NCBI RefSeq assembly: GCF_000455285.1
Contig: NZ_HG005284.1
Coordinates: 51,527-115,526 of the forward strand
Origin: Candidatus Stoquefichus massiliensis AP9
GTDB lineage: Bacteria > Bacillota_I > Bacilli_A > Erysipelotrichales > Coprobacillaceae
Reading direction: 5' to 3'
Length of the DNA: 64,000 nt
In this document: positions 17,877-27,320 of the stretch, one piece after another
How the letters are laid out: the number at the start of each line of letters is the position of its first letter
Numbering within the stretch: position 1 is the first letter of the stretch
Program-made: the position numbers and the translations under genes
The notes under the pieces: model-generated
The model's input: the letters and a program-made list of their open reading frames with translations, nothing else
Database searches by the model: none
What the model was told of the DNA's origin: nothing

Positions 17877-19067
17877 TTAATACATATTATGTGTTAATTG
17901 TCCTAAAATTTTAACACCCTCTTTAATCTTCTCATCTGTTGGTGTAGAAAAATTCATTCTAAAACTATGACATTCTTTATTATCATCATCTAAGAATGCA
18001 TTACCTGGTACAACAGCAACTTTTTGTTCCAATGCTTTTTTTACAAATAACTGCATATCTATATGTTTAGGTAATGTTACCCATATAAACATCCCACCTG
18101 TTGGTTTGGTATATTGTACAGCTGGATGAAAATATTTTTTCATTTCTTCTAGCATAAGGTAACATTTTGCTTTATAAATTTTTTGTATTGATGCAATATG
18201 TTGATCCATATCATATTGTGTTAAATATTGAGCCATTACTTTTTGAGCCCATAAATTAGAATGAACATCACTAGCTTGCTTTGCTACAGTAAATTTATTC
18301 ACGACTTCCTGAGGACCAATACAACAAGCAACACGCATTCCTGGTGCAATAATTTTTGATAAGCTGGCTGCATATATAACTAATCCATCTTGATCTAATG
18401 ATTTGATTGAAGGAATAGCCTCTCCTTCAAATCTTAAATCTCCATAAGGGTTATCTTCTAATATAAGAACTTCATATTTTTTTGCTAATTCTAAAACTTT
18501 TTTTCTGATTTCTAATGACATAGTCATACCTGTTGGATTTTGATAATTTGGAATAAAATACATAAATTTAGGTTTTGGTTGCATTTTTAATGATTCTTCT
18601 AATGCGACTAAATCTAATTGCCCATCTTTATATTCCACTCCCTGTAATATTGCTCCTAATGATTTAAATGCATTTAATGCACCTAAAAAACTTGGATTTT
18701 CACAAATCACAACATCCCCTTCATTACATAAGCATTTTGCAGCAAATTCCATAATCTGTTGAGATCCAGATGTAATTAACATTTTATCCCCATCTTTCAA
18801 TGCTAGTTCATTTCTATTAAAAAATTGAGTTGCGGCTTTTATCAAACCTTGATCTCCTTCAGTAATTCCATATTGGAGAACACTAATAGGATCATTATGC
18901 AAGATTTCAGCAGAAATCTTTTCTATTTCTTTTACTGGAAATGCTTCTGCAGCTGGATTCCCACCAGCAAAACTAATCATTTCAGGATTAGATGTTGCTT
19001 TTAATATTTCTCTAATAGCTGAAGCTTTCACATTAGCCATTCTTTTTGTAAATTGATATTCCATCAT
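17877..19067 (-). CDS. PLP-dependent class I/II aminotransferase
   Basis: A fold-type I aminotransferase of about 396 residues, of the 2-aminoadipate/aromatic (MocR catalytic-domain-like) group. It starts with the typical MISFAGGNPAAEAFP and carries PNYQNPTGMTMS, LEDNPYGDLRF and the PLP lysine in ASLSKIIAPGMRVAC. It transfers amino groups between an amino acid and a 2-oxo acid in the cytoplasm; the exact substrate is not visible. GGGAGAG precedes candidate ATGs at 19067 and 19064. It is followed, 58 bases on, by the MIF-like gene, which could act on related aromatic keto acids. Confidence 0.9.
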   Translation of the reverse strand: MMEYQFTKRMANVKASAIREILKATSNPEMISFAGGNPAAEAFPVKEIEKISAEILHNDPISVLQYGITEGDQGLIKAATQFFNRNELALKDGDKMLITSGSQQIMEFAAKCLCNEGDVVICENPSFLGALNAFKSLGAILQGVEYKDGQLDLVALEESLKMQPKPKFMYFIPNYQNPTGMTMSLEIRKKVLELAKKYEVLILEDNPYGDLRFEGEAIPSIKSLDQDGLVIYAASLSKIIAPGMRVACCIGPQEVVNKFTVAKQASDVHSNLWAQKVMAQYLTQYDMDQHIASIQKIYKAKCYLMLEEMKKYFHPAVQYTKPTGGMFIWVTLPKHIDMQLFVKKALEQKVAVVPGNAFLDDDNKECHSFRMNFSTPTDEKIKEGVKILGQLTHNMY

Positions 19068-19171
19068 TTCCACTCTCCCTTGTTTGTTATTTATTATTAT
19101 AACTCAATTTTTTGATAATAACTAGATATTTGTTTCAACAAGCGATATAATAAAACTAGGTGGTGATAGTT

Positions 19172-19510
19172 ATGCAAGTTATATTTGTTGTCTTAAATAA
19201 GATAGATTGTTTAGATGATTTATTAGCTCGTTTAAAAAAAGCAGGAGTCAATGGTGGAACAATTGTCGAATCAACTGGAATGGTCAAATCTTTAGATGAA
19301 TCAGATGAAAGTTATCTTTTAGGATCACTTCGTTTATTTCTTGAAAACCCTTTGCCTGAAAGTCGCACTATATTTTTTATTGTGAATGATGATCAGGTTG
19401 ATTTGGTCAGAAAAACAGTTGATGATGCTGTAGGTGGTATTAATAATCCACATACAGGTATAATATTCGGAATACCTATTAGTTTTGCAGATGGACTCAT
19501 GAAAAAATAA
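19172..19510 (+). CDS. PII-like (nitrogen-regulatory-type fold) small protein
   Basis: A protein of about 112 residues that looks like a stand-alone PII/CutA-fold protein: an alternating strand-helix pattern starting MQVIFVVLNKIDCLDDLLARLKKAGVNGGTIVEST, with two repeats of that kind. The T-loop tyrosine of GlnB is not obvious. Such proteins usually bind nucleotides and modulate a partner; no partner is adjacent. I chose the ATG at 19172 after AGGTGG rather than the in-frame GTG at 19160 that overlaps it. A bidirectional terminator follows directly. Confidence 0.65.
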   Translation: MQVIFVVLNKIDCLDDLLARLKKAGVNGGTIVESTGMVKSLDESDESYLLGSLRLFLENPLPESRTIFFIVNDDQVDLVRKTVDDAVGGINNPHTGIIFGIPISFADGLMKK

Positions 19511-19532
19511 AGCATTCACATGCTTTATTTTT
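19506..19532. terminator. Bidirectional terminator
   Basis: Nine-base perfect arms AATAAAGCA/TGCTTTATT with a six-base loop and T-runs on both strands, separating the convergent PII-like gene and ABC permease gene. Confidence 0.85.
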
Positions 19533-21955
19533 TATTGCTTTGTAATTGTCTGCATTAAGTTTTCTTTCAGTTCACTATGAACCGGTAACATAAATGCTAT
19601 CATGAAAATAATTCCTAAGAATGCTACATAAGGACCTTGTTGTGCAACAAAGTTACCAACAAAAGTTTCTTCAATAGGTCCTTTCATATTAATAACAATT
19701 ATAAAGATAACTATACAAATTGCAATAACATAAATCATCAACCCATATATCAGATGAATAAGATAAATCTGTCTTTTGGTTGCTCCAATGGCTCTATATA
19801 AACCAATTTCATGTTTAGCTCCCAGAATTTTTACTTTTCTATACAGATATGTTAAAACAACGATTCCAGCTAAGAAAGTTCCACAGAATGGACCAACTTT
19901 TAATATAAATTGTAAACTCCACATAATACTCTCTTGCATTTCTTGTTGAGTATCCTCAAATCTGACATTATGTTTACCATTAATAACCTGTAATATTGCA
20001 CTTTTTAATTGAATACCTGCTTTTTGAGTATTGGCATCAAATAATAATTTCGTTGAAGAATCATCCGGAATGTATTTTTGATAAGTTGACTGATTTGTAA
20101 TCAATTGATAATAATTAGTAAAAAGTGATTGTTCTTTTCGTGTAATTTCCTCAAATGTAATAGTGCCAACAATCTTTAATGGCTGATCTATCAAGTGATT
20201 TGCCTCTGCCATTCCTTCATCAGCATATGCAATTGTTACATAATCCCCAATTTCTAGTCCAACATCCTTAATATATTCTTTATCCTCATGCGGATTTGCC
20301 AGACTGCTATCATAATATCCATCATGAACGTTTATCCAAGGTTTGACAATCAGAACTTCATGATCATTTTGCGGATATCTTCCTTCCATATGATGCTGAG
20401 ATAAAACTTCCTTAATCATCTCTTCATTCTCATAATAACTTAATGATGATCTTTCAGCATATTTCATCTGTGAAGGTCTTATTCGATAATTTAATATTGA
20501 TTTTATTTCTTCAATTCCCTGCCATGTCATTTCAATATCATGAACATGATGAACTTGTGATGTCATATCTTTAATTGATGTCAAAGGCTGAATATCAGAA
20601 CTTGTTAAATCTCCATCATCATAAAGAATATAATCAAAATCAACATTTGTTTTTGATCGTGCTACAACCTCCTGATAACCTTCAATACTGTCAAAGAACA
20701 TACTTCCCATCACAATACCAATCATAATAATAACGATCATGGATATAGATATAAATTTATGTAATAAAAATTCTCTGATAGCTAATGCAAAAATATTTTG
20801 TCTGCGGACTTTACGTACTCTAGATATTGACACCTTTTGCTTAACACTTTGCGTTAAAGAGACATAATAAGCTTCAAAAGATGGTAAATAAATACCAATA
20901 ATAATGGTAATAATTGAAATAATGATTTGACTATATAACTTACTTCCCATCACAAACATAAAATCAGATTTCATAATAAGATGATAGCAAAATAAAACAA
21001 TAAAACTAAATAAGCATCCTATAATAAAACCAATAATTCCTGCAATGACACTTAATATTAATCCTTCATAAACAATCATTTTTTGAATTTGTTTAGACGT
21101 TGCTCCAATGGCTTTCATTAAAGCAAAATGTTCTGTACGTTTAGTCAATGATGAAACCATTGTTCCAAATACACCAATAAATCCTAATACAGCAATTAAA
21201 TATCGAAATACATTTGTAATATCATCATCAATATAATGTGGCTTATCTATATTGATTGTTTTATATTGATCATATGTTTTATCATTATAAACTGTTTTTT
21301 CATGAAGTCCTTCTTCTATCATTGTATTCCATAGTTGTTTTGTATCTTTTGCATAAAGTAAAGCTATATCTTGGGTTGTAGAATATTGGGTTGTAATAAA
21401 ATCACCTATCTCTAACATTCCCTTATGTAATTGATTATCTATAATACCTACAATTTCAAATTGTTGAACTTCTGAAGTCTCACCTGTTGTGACTGTTAAT
21501 TCGATATTCTGATGAATATCTTTAGCAATTCCCAGTATCGTACACTGGTTTTCTGTTAAGATTAACTCTTTTTGTTGATTTGGTAATCGCCCTTTTAATA
21601 ATGTTAAGGGTGCTAATTCCATGGCATTCTGATCTAATGAATCCAATCTTCCTGCATCATAATCCTGATAAGACACATTTCCCGCATAACTAAGATATCC
21701 AACCTGAGCATCCTTGACTTTTGATTTTAAAGCATCAATATCTGATTTATTGGGCTCATAAAGAATTGCTGACCATCGGCCAAATTCTGTACTTTTTTCT
21801 TTATATCCAATAGCATCATATGAAGAAAATAAAATAGCTATACATGATGATAAGGCAAATACAAGAACTAAAGATATAAATATAAAGCGGTAAAAACTCT
21901 TTTGTTTACGAATATTATCATATGCTAATTTTTGTAAGTAATTATGTTTAAACAT
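19532..21955 (-). CDS. ABC transporter permease, two FtsX-like domains
   Basis: A permease of about 807 residues with one helix near residue 25, a large extracytoplasmic domain, a first FtsX-type bundle (about 250-370: YLIAVLGFIGVFGTMVSSLTKRTEHFALMKAIGAT), another helix near 405, a second extracytoplasmic domain, and a second FtsX bundle (about 690-800) with GLYRAIGATKRQIYL. This duplicated layout is typical of MacB/Bce-related permeases that move lipids or peptides or sense antimicrobial peptides. The ATG at 21955 has AGGTG six bases upstream and overlaps the ATPase stop. It is the last gene of an RR-HK-ATPase-permease module. Confidence 0.9.
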   Translation of the reverse strand: MFKHNYLQKLAYDNIRKQKSFYRFIFISLVLVFALSSCIAILFSSYDAIGYKEKSTEFGRWSAILYEPNKSDIDALKSKVKDAQVGYLSYAGNVSYQDYDAGRLDSLDQNAMELAPLTLLKGRLPNQQKELILTENQCTILGIAKDIHQNIELTVTTGETSEVQQFEIVGIIDNQLHKGMLEIGDFITTQYSTTQDIALLYAKDTKQLWNTMIEEGLHEKTVYNDKTYDQYKTINIDKPHYIDDDITNVFRYLIAVLGFIGVFGTMVSSLTKRTEHFALMKAIGATSKQIQKMIVYEGLILSVIAGIIGFIIGCLFSFIVLFCYHLIMKSDFMFVMGSKLYSQIIISIITIIIGIYLPSFEAYYVSLTQSVKQKVSISRVRKVRRQNIFALAIREFLLHKFISISMIVIIMIGIVMGSMFFDSIEGYQEVVARSKTNVDFDYILYDDGDLTSSDIQPLTSIKDMTSQVHHVHDIEMTWQGIEEIKSILNYRIRPSQMKYAERSSLSYYENEEMIKEVLSQHHMEGRYPQNDHEVLIVKPWINVHDGYYDSSLANPHEDKEYIKDVGLEIGDYVTIAYADEGMAEANHLIDQPLKIVGTITFEEITRKEQSLFTNYYQLITNQSTYQKYIPDDSSTKLLFDANTQKAGIQLKSAILQVINGKHNVRFEDTQQEMQESIMWSLQFILKVGPFCGTFLAGIVVLTYLYRKVKILGAKHEIGLYRAIGATKRQIYLIHLIYGLMIYVIAICIVIFIIVINMKGPIEETFVGNFVAQQGPYVAFLGIIFMIAFMLPVHSELKENLMQTITKQ

Positions 21956-22631
21956 TCTCATCACCTACAATTTGTCCATCTTCAATTGTGATAATTCGAT
22001 CAGCTTTATTGGCCATCATAGCATCATGCGTAACCATCACAATCGTCTGATTATATTTTCTTTGTGAAAGTCTTAATAAATCTACAACCTCATGACTGTT
22101 CTGTGAATCAAGGTTACCAGTTGGTTCATCTAATAGAATAATAGAAGGTTTAGATGCCAATGCTCTTGCAATCGCTACTCTTTGTTGTTGTCCACCTGAT
22201 AACTCATCAATATAGGCATATTTTTTATCATCTAAGCCTAAAACATGAATAATATCATCAACATATTGTTGATCTTCTTTACGTCCATCCAAACGCATTG
22301 GTAATATAATGTTTTCATAGACATTTTGACTTGGTATAAGATTAAAGAATTGAAAAACGAAACCAATTTGACGTCTCCTTAATATTGACAAAGCATCATC
22401 TTTCAATTGATACAATGAGATATCCTGAATATTAACTTCACCTGTATCTGGTTTTTCCAACCCTCCCATAACATGTAAAAGTGTTGATTTCCCCGAACCA
22501 CTCTTACCTATCACAGTTACAAAAGTTCCTTTTTCAATTTCAATACTCACATCACGCAAAGCATGAACTTTAGCCGCTCCTTCACCATAGGTTTTTGATA
22601 CATGACTCATCTTAACAACTTTTTCCATCAT
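21948..22631 (-). CDS. ABC transporter ATP-binding protein (MacB/LolD/BceA type)
   Basis: An ATPase of about 227 residues with Walker [13 protein letters not shown]-loop FQFFNLIPSQNVYENI, signature LSGGQQQRVAIARAL, Walker B IILLDEPTGNLD and the H-loop VTHD. It pairs with the two-domain FtsX permease encoded immediately downstream. ATG at 22631 or 22628 follows AGGAGG. It has its own predicted promoter (TATAAT at 22649) with a response-regulator box overlapping the end of the kinase gene. Confidence 0.95.
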   Translation of the reverse strand: MMEKVVKMSHVSKTYGEGAAKVHALRDVSIEIEKGTFVTVIGKSGSGKSTLLHVMGGLEKPDTGEVNIQDISLYQLKDDALSILRRRQIGFVFQFFNLIPSQNVYENIILPMRLDGRKEDQQYVDDIIHVLGLDDKKYAYIDELSGGQQQRVAIARALASKPSIILLDEPTGNLDSQNSHEVVDLLRLSQRKYNQTIVMVTHDAMMANKADRIITIEDGQIVGDENV

Positions 22632-22648
22632 TTCCACCTCCTATCTTT

Positions 22649-22681
22649 ATTATAGATAGGCTTTCTTACACTTCTATGACA
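22649..22681 (-). promoter_or_regulatory. ABC operon promoter with response-regulator box
   Basis: The minus strand carries TGTCAT-N5-TGTAAG (22665-22681) and, 13 bases further, TATAAT at 22649-22654. The 14-base core ACACTTCTATGACA on the plus strand (22668-22681) is identical to the one upstream of the response regulator gene at 24348, with the same 13-base distance to the -10. The direct half-sites with an 11-base period fit an OmpR-family regulator replacing a normal -35. The box overlaps the last codons of the kinase gene. Confidence 0.65.
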
Positions 22682-23642
22682 CTTTCTCTTTCATTTCATA
22701 TTTTAGAAACATAATTTCAAAAACAACACCATGATCATTATAAACATCAATATATCCATGATGTCTTTCAATAATTTCTTTTGATAAAGCTAATCCAATT
22801 CCTACACCTTTTTGATGCTGTGTATGATAAAATCTCTCAAATATATGTGGTAAATCTTTTTCATCAATGATTGGTCCATCATTATAAATCTTTATTTTAA
22901 AAGAATTTTGATATTCATCAAAAGAAATCTGAATCAATGAACAGTCATGCTCTAAAGCATTTTTTAAAATATTAGAAATCGCTTCTTGTAACCAGCTTTC
23001 ATCATAATAAAACATCAAATGATTTTCTTCTATTTTGATTACTACATTCCTCTGTTGGATAAGTGAATAAACTGATTCTAGAGAAAGTTCAATAACATCT
23101 TTAATTGGTAAATAATCATATTCAAAAGAAACTTGATGACTTTGTAATTTTGCTAGTTTTAATAAACTACTTATAAGATATTTCATCTTTTCTATTTGTT
23201 CTTGTATTTTTTGTGAATTTTCATTATTTTCTTCTTCATTTAATATTAATTCATTATAAATAGAAATACTTGTTAAAGGTGTTTTTAATTGATGACAGAT
23301 ATCTTCAATTGTTTCTTTGAGTTTATCTTTTTCTTCTTGAATAGTCTCTTCATAAGCTTTTGTACGATTTTTTAAATGACGCATCTCATCATATAATAAA
23401 CCTAGATCTCCATCTTTTATCTGGGCTTTTTGATCTTGAGAAGCATATCCAATAACGTTTCTGACATCAGTATAGAGTTGAGCAAGCATGTAATAAGATT
23501 TTAAATAAAGAATACTTAAACCAACTAAACTACTAACTAATAAAAAAGAATTATCTAATGTTATATAAATCACAATATTGATAAGTATTGTGATTAACCA
23601 AAGATTTCTCAGTTGAATAAATTCACGATTATTTGTTTTCAT
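22674..23642 (-). CDS. Sensor histidine kinase (intramembrane-sensing type)
   Basis: A kinase of about 322 residues with two closely spaced N-terminal helices (about 10-48) and almost no extracellular loop, as in BceS/GraS-type kinases that sense through their ABC partner. A coiled segment precedes the HisKA box ICHQLKTPLTSISIY (phospho-acceptor His), then the HATPase_c motifs ISNILKNALEHD, DEKDLPHIFERFY and GIGLALSKEII. The ATG at 23642 follows GAGAGG and overlaps the regulator gene by 14 bases. Confidence 0.92.
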   Translation of the reverse strand: MKTNNREFIQLRNLWLITILINIVIYITLDNSFLLVSSLVGLSILYLKSYYMLAQLYTDVRNVIGYASQDQKAQIKDGDLGLLYDEMRHLKNRTKAYEETIQEEKDKLKETIEDICHQLKTPLTSISIYNELILNEEENNENSQKIQEQIEKMKYLISSLLKLAKLQSHQVSFEYDYLPIKDVIELSLESVYSLIQQRNVVIKIEENHLMFYYDESWLQEAISNILKNALEHDCSLIQISFDEYQNSFKIKIYNDGPIIDEKDLPHIFERFYHTQHQKGVGIGLALSKEIIERHHGYIDVYNDHGVVFEIMFLKYEMKEKVS

Positions 23643-24312
23643 ATAATACCTCTCTATTAATCCTATACCCAACACCTCTCACTGTTTCAATATAAGAAAA
23701 ACCATGATAAGTCCCAAGCTTTTGTCTTATTCTTTTCATATGTACAGAAAGCGTATTGTCTTCTACATAATATTCATCTCTTTCAATAGCTTCTAATAAT
23801 TGTCGACGTGTTAAAACTTGATTCTTATGAATAACAAGCATTCTTAACAATTCAAAATCTATAGTCGATAAATGAACATTCTGCCCCTGTATATAGACCT
23901 CCTGACGATTTATATCAATCATAAGATGTCCAATACCTAATTGATCATTTGTTTGACTACGTCTCATTAAAGCTGTCATACGTGCATAGAGTTCCTTAAT
24001 ACGAAATGGCTTTGTCATATAATCATCACCACCATTATTTAATCCCTCTACCAAAACATCCTCATTATCATTGGCAGTCAAAAATAAAATAGGCACTTCA
24101 GAAGACAAACGAATTTCTCGACATAAAGAAATACCATTACCATCAGGTAACTGAATATCCAATATCACCAACTGAAACAATCCATCACAAAATATTTCTT
24201 TCGCCTGATTATAACTTTCAGCAGTCACAACATCATATGCCTTAATTTCTAATGCCTTTTGTAACGAATGACATAAAGCCAAATCATCTTCTACCAATAA
24301 TATTCTACTCAT
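23629..24312 (-). CDS. OmpR-family response regulator
   Basis: A regulator of about 227 residues. The receiver domain starts MSRILLVEDDLAL, has the phospho-acceptor Asp in VILDIQLPDG and a Lys in MTKPF. The C-terminal winged helix ends with SVHMKRIRQKLGTYHGFSYIETVRGVGYRI. The ATG at 24312 follows GAGGGTGATCTT; the longer open frame to 24351 includes the promoter. It heads a two-component and ABC module and should bind the TGTCAT-N5-TGT boxes at its own promoter and upstream of the ATPase gene. Confidence 0.94.
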   Translation of the reverse strand: MSRILLVEDDLALCHSLQKALEIKAYDVVTAESYNQAKEIFCDGLFQLVILDIQLPDGNGISLCREIRLSSEVPILFLTANDNEDVLVEGLNNGGDDYMTKPFRIKELYARMTALMRRSQTNDQLGIGHLMIDINRQEVYIQGQNVHLSTIDFELLRMLVIHKNQVLTRRQLLEAIERDEYYVEDNTLSVHMKRIRQKLGTYHGFSYIETVRGVGYRINREVLYENK

Positions 24313-24328
24313 AAGATCACCCTCTTTT

Positions 24329-24361
24329 ATTCTATTATATAATGATGACACTTCTATGACA
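24329..24361 (-). promoter_or_regulatory. Response regulator promoter with autoregulatory box
   Basis: Minus strand TGTCAT-N5-TGTCAT (direct repeat, 24345-24361), then 13 bases, then TAGAAT (24329-24334). The 14-base core is identical to the box before the ABC genes, and the geometry matches, supporting autoregulation. TATAAT at 24334-24339 is an alternative -10. Confidence 0.65.
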
Positions 24362-24392
24362 AAAGAAAAGAAAGAACAAATTATTCTTTCTT
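24362..24392 (-). terminator. Terminator of MerR-type gene
   Basis: Nine-base arms AAGAAAGAA/TTCTTTCTT with a seven-base loop and a T-rich tail on the minus strand, overlapping the end of the MerR-type gene. Confidence 0.7.
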
Positions 24393-25271
24393 ACATAATT
24401 GCATTTTATGATTATAATACAACCCTAAATCCTGACAAACTTTATCATTGAGTTCTCTCCATTTTAAACTATATTCATTATACTCTGGTGATAAATCACA
24501 TAATGCTGGAAGAAAGATATCATTATATCCAGCATTTTGTAATCTAATCTTCAACTTCCTTTGTGGATACTGAAATATTCTATATGACAAACGGTGTGAA
24601 TTCTTATACACATATTTCATCAATTCTTTTGCTTTTTCATAAGCATCTTCACTTTCTAACAATTCACGTTTCATATTTTCTGATTTTTGAAATGCTGACA
24701 TCATTTTCTCTTCACTCTCATGTCTATTTAGCCAGTAGATAAAACGTATACTCCAAGGTAATTGAAAATCAACATCATCCCAAAACCTAATAACTCTTTG
24801 ATAAGCTTGTTTTTGTTTAACAGTTGTCATTGTACCTTGTAAATACGGATAAAAATGTTGCATAAACATTTTTCCATAAATACCTGGAATTTGTTCTTGT
24901 ATTGCCTTGGAAATATTTTGATAATCAATTTGCTCATCAAGTTTTTTCCAAGATTTTGTTTGTTCAACCAATTGTTCTAACAATTCAATAGATTTTTCTT
25001 GTATTTTAAGTGCCTTTTTCTTTTCAACACAAATATTCCTCAACAAATCATTTTTTTCATCTTTGTTAGCCTTCAATAACCTTTTGATATCACTCATATG
25101 TATATCTAGTTTCCTATATAATGATATTTCATGGAGTTGTTCAATATCATGATCATTAAAGATACGATATCCATTCTTATCTTTGTGTACATTTAAAAGC
25201 CCCTGTTCTTCATAATAGTATATAGCTTTCTTTGTTAAGTTCAACAAGTTACAAACTTCTTGTATCTTCAT
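24381..25271 (-). CDS. MerR family transcriptional regulator
   Basis: A protein of about 296 residues with an N-terminal MerR winged helix (MKIQEVCNLLNLTKKAIYYY, then NGYRIFNDHDIEQLHEI) and a coiled linker (about 70-105). A long helical C-terminal domain follows without a drug-binding GyrI-like pattern or metal cysteines that I can see. GAGGTGAGAGAA precedes the ATG at 25271. It stands upstream of the two-component module and may control it or the RelA-domain gene, but no operator evidence links them. Confidence 0.88.
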   Translation of the reverse strand: MKIQEVCNLLNLTKKAIYYYEEQGLLNVHKDKNGYRIFNDHDIEQLHEISLYRKLDIHMSDIKRLLKANKDEKNDLLRNICVEKKKALKIQEKSIELLEQLVEQTKSWKKLDEQIDYQNISKAIQEQIPGIYGKMFMQHFYPYLQGTMTTVKQKQAYQRVIRFWDDVDFQLPWSIRFIYWLNRHESEEKMMSAFQKSENMKRELLESEDAYEKAKELMKYVYKNSHRLSYRIFQYPQRKLKIRLQNAGYNDIFLPALCDLSPEYNEYSLKWRELNDKVCQDLGLYYNHKMQLCKKE

Positions 25272-25330
25272 TTCTCTCACCTCAAATTTAGCATACACTA
25301 TCCTCCAGGGGCATAGTCAATATTTTATAT

Positions 25331-26392
25331 TTAATTTCTTAACTGTTCTTCAATTTTTATTGATTCTTTTAATTTTTGTAAACGTTCAATACTTTCCTGA
25401 GAGAAGATTTCTTCAGGATCACTTACTCCATCATTAGCAAGCATCACTAAAGAAATCCAAATCAGGACATTGTAAATATTAATGATATGATTTTCTTTAG
25501 AATTTTCAACGCGTTCTCTTGATAACCATTCTATTTCTTTCATATGATTTTCCACAAAATCATCTAATTCATTAATATATGTATAACCCATATAATGAAA
25601 TCTTTGTATAAGTCTTGATTGTGATATTAATTCAGAATCTCTTTCAAATTTAAACTGATATTCTGTATGTAGCCTTTCTAGAATACCATTAATACGTGGA
25701 GACGTATTGACATACTGGATAAGAGAATTCACATTAATATCCGTCCTTAAAACTTTCTCAATATGAACAATCCCTTTATTATATTCATCCACTTCTTTGG
25801 CAATCTGGACAAATTCTTCATCTAAGAGTTCTAATGATGCTGACAATCTCGTTAACCGTCTACGAATATCTTTAGGTATCTCATATTGTGATTTATAACC
25901 TAGTCCATGTTCAATTTCAGCCCATGAATGTTGTAAAGTTGTACGGATTTGTAATTCAAAAACAATATCTTTATATGCCGCATATTCAATTAACTGACAC
26001 CTTTCATCATTGAACTTAATTAAAAGATGCAATGAATTATAGCCAAAATCTATACGATCATCATAGTTCTTTTTTCTTTTATCATTGTATTCTATAATTT
26101 CAAAATTATCTTTCACACATTCATATATCAAATCTACATCATTTTCAAATAATGTAATAATTCGACATGCAACAACATCTGTAATTTCATTAATATCATT
26201 ATACTTATTTTTATAAGTAATCTTTTTCATAAGTGCATCTTCACTTTTAATTCGAATCGCCATATTAGAAATACGAAAATGATGTGTATCTATAATACGT
26301 GTAAAAATATCTTCAATATCATGTTTAAGAGATCTATAAATTTCCTGATTATCATGATATTGCTTAATAATTCTTTTAGCAGAATTATGCAT
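25331..26392 (-). CDS. RelA/SpoT-domain nucleotide pyrophosphokinase-like protein
   Basis: A 353-residue protein with a RelA/SpoT synthetase domain over about residues 30-200: RIKSEDALMKKI (RxK box), DVVACRII, DFGYNSLHLLI (the GYxSxH box), and FELQIRTTLQHSWAEIEHGLGY (ExQIRT...WAExEH). There is no HD hydrolase domain. The helical C-terminus (200-353), ending in a segment with DGVSDPEEIF, is not a known TGS/ACT region. It resembles small alarmone synthetase-like proteins and may make (p)ppGpp or a related nucleotide. AGGTGATAAC precedes the ATG. Confidence 0.85.
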   Translation of the reverse strand: MHNSAKRIIKQYHDNQEIYRSLKHDIEDIFTRIIDTHHFRISNMAIRIKSEDALMKKITYKNKYNDINEITDVVACRIITLFENDVDLIYECVKDNFEIIEYNDKRKKNYDDRIDFGYNSLHLLIKFNDERCQLIEYAAYKDIVFELQIRTTLQHSWAEIEHGLGYKSQYEIPKDIRRRLTRLSASLELLDEEFVQIAKEVDEYNKGIVHIEKVLRTDINVNSLIQYVNTSPRINGILERLHTEYQFKFERDSELISQSRLIQRFHYMGYTYINELDDFVENHMKEIEWLSRERVENSKENHIINIYNVLIWISLVMLANDGVSDPEEIFSQESIERLQKLKESIKIEEQLRN

Positions 26393-26490
26393 GTTATCAC
26401 CTCATGTGTTTATTATATACATTCTATATGAAATATTCGTGAACATTTTCAAATATCATTCTCAATTTATAATTCCTTTTTTTCTATAAG

Positions 26491-26517
26491 AAAAAAAGGA
26501 GTAGATGATTCTACTCC
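26491..26517 (-). terminator. Terminator of the ctp-uvr-hprK-lgt operon
   Basis: Perfect eight-base arms GGAGTAGA/TCTACTCC with a four-base loop and a seven-base T-run on the minus strand, overlapping the lgt stop. Confidence 0.92.
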
Positions 26518-27320
26518 ACCTGAAATTCTTCAACTTTTTTGCCTTTGAAATGTACATAGATAATCCCTGCAATACCAGCAATTAAGAAAACAATAGAAAT
26601 GAGCTGTGCCATACGAATAGGTCCAAACATTAAACTATCTGTTCTCATACCTTCAACAAAGAATCTCACAATACCATATAAAACAAAATAACTAAAGAAT
26701 TGAATACCTATATGTTTTTGGAATTTTCTGATTACAAAAATAATGAGTAAAAAAGCAATAATATTCCCTACAGATTCATATAAAAATGTTGGATGATGAT
26801 AAGCACCACCAATATACATATTATCAACTATAAATTGTGGTAGATGTAATGATTGTAAGAAGTTTAAACTCACTTCTCCTCCAAATGCCTCATGATTAAA
26901 GAAGTTTCCCCATCTTCCACAAGCTTGAGCAATTAAAACACCAGGCATAATCGCATCTCCTGCTACAAGAAAAGGAATATTACGTTTCTTAAAGAAGAAA
27001 TAACTATAAATCAGTCCCGTAAATATACCACCCTGTATAGCTAAACCACCATGCCACACCGCAAAGATTTCAATTGGATTATTAATATAAATATCATTAA
27101 AAGTAAAAATGACATACCAAATTCTCGCTCCAACAATACCAATAAATAATAATGCAAAGAAATAATCTGATAATATTTCTTTATTATATCCTAGCTGTTT
27201 AAAACGATATTGTCCTAAAAAATAAGCAAAACATGCCCCAGATAAAATCACTATCGCATACCATTGAATATGGAAAGGACCTATCGATACAAAGGTAGAA
27301 AAATTTTCAAAAAATCTCAT
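26511..27320 (-). CDS. lgt: Prolipoprotein diacylglyceryl transferase
   Basis: A 269-residue polytopic membrane enzyme (about seven helices) that attaches diacylglycerol to the lipobox cysteine of prelipoproteins. The family signature GRWGNFFNHEAFG is at about residues 143-155 and HGGLAIQGG is upstream. Its start overlaps the hprK stop by four bases. It is the last gene of the operon, an order (hprK-lgt) usual in Bacillota. Confidence 0.97.
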   Translation of the reverse strand: MRFFENFSTFVSIGPFHIQWYAIVILSGACFAYFLGQYRFKQLGYNKEILSDYFFALLFIGIVGARIWYVIFTFNDIYINNPIEIFAVWHGGLAIQGGIFTGLIYSYFFFKKRNIPFLVAGDAIMPGVLIAQACGRWGNFFNHEAFGGEVSLNFLQSLHLPQFIVDNMYIGGAYHHPTFLYESVGNIIAFLLIIFVIRKFQKHIGIQFFSYFVLYGIVRFFVEGMRTDSLMFGPIRMAQLISIVFLIAGIAGIIYVHFKGKKVEEFQVE

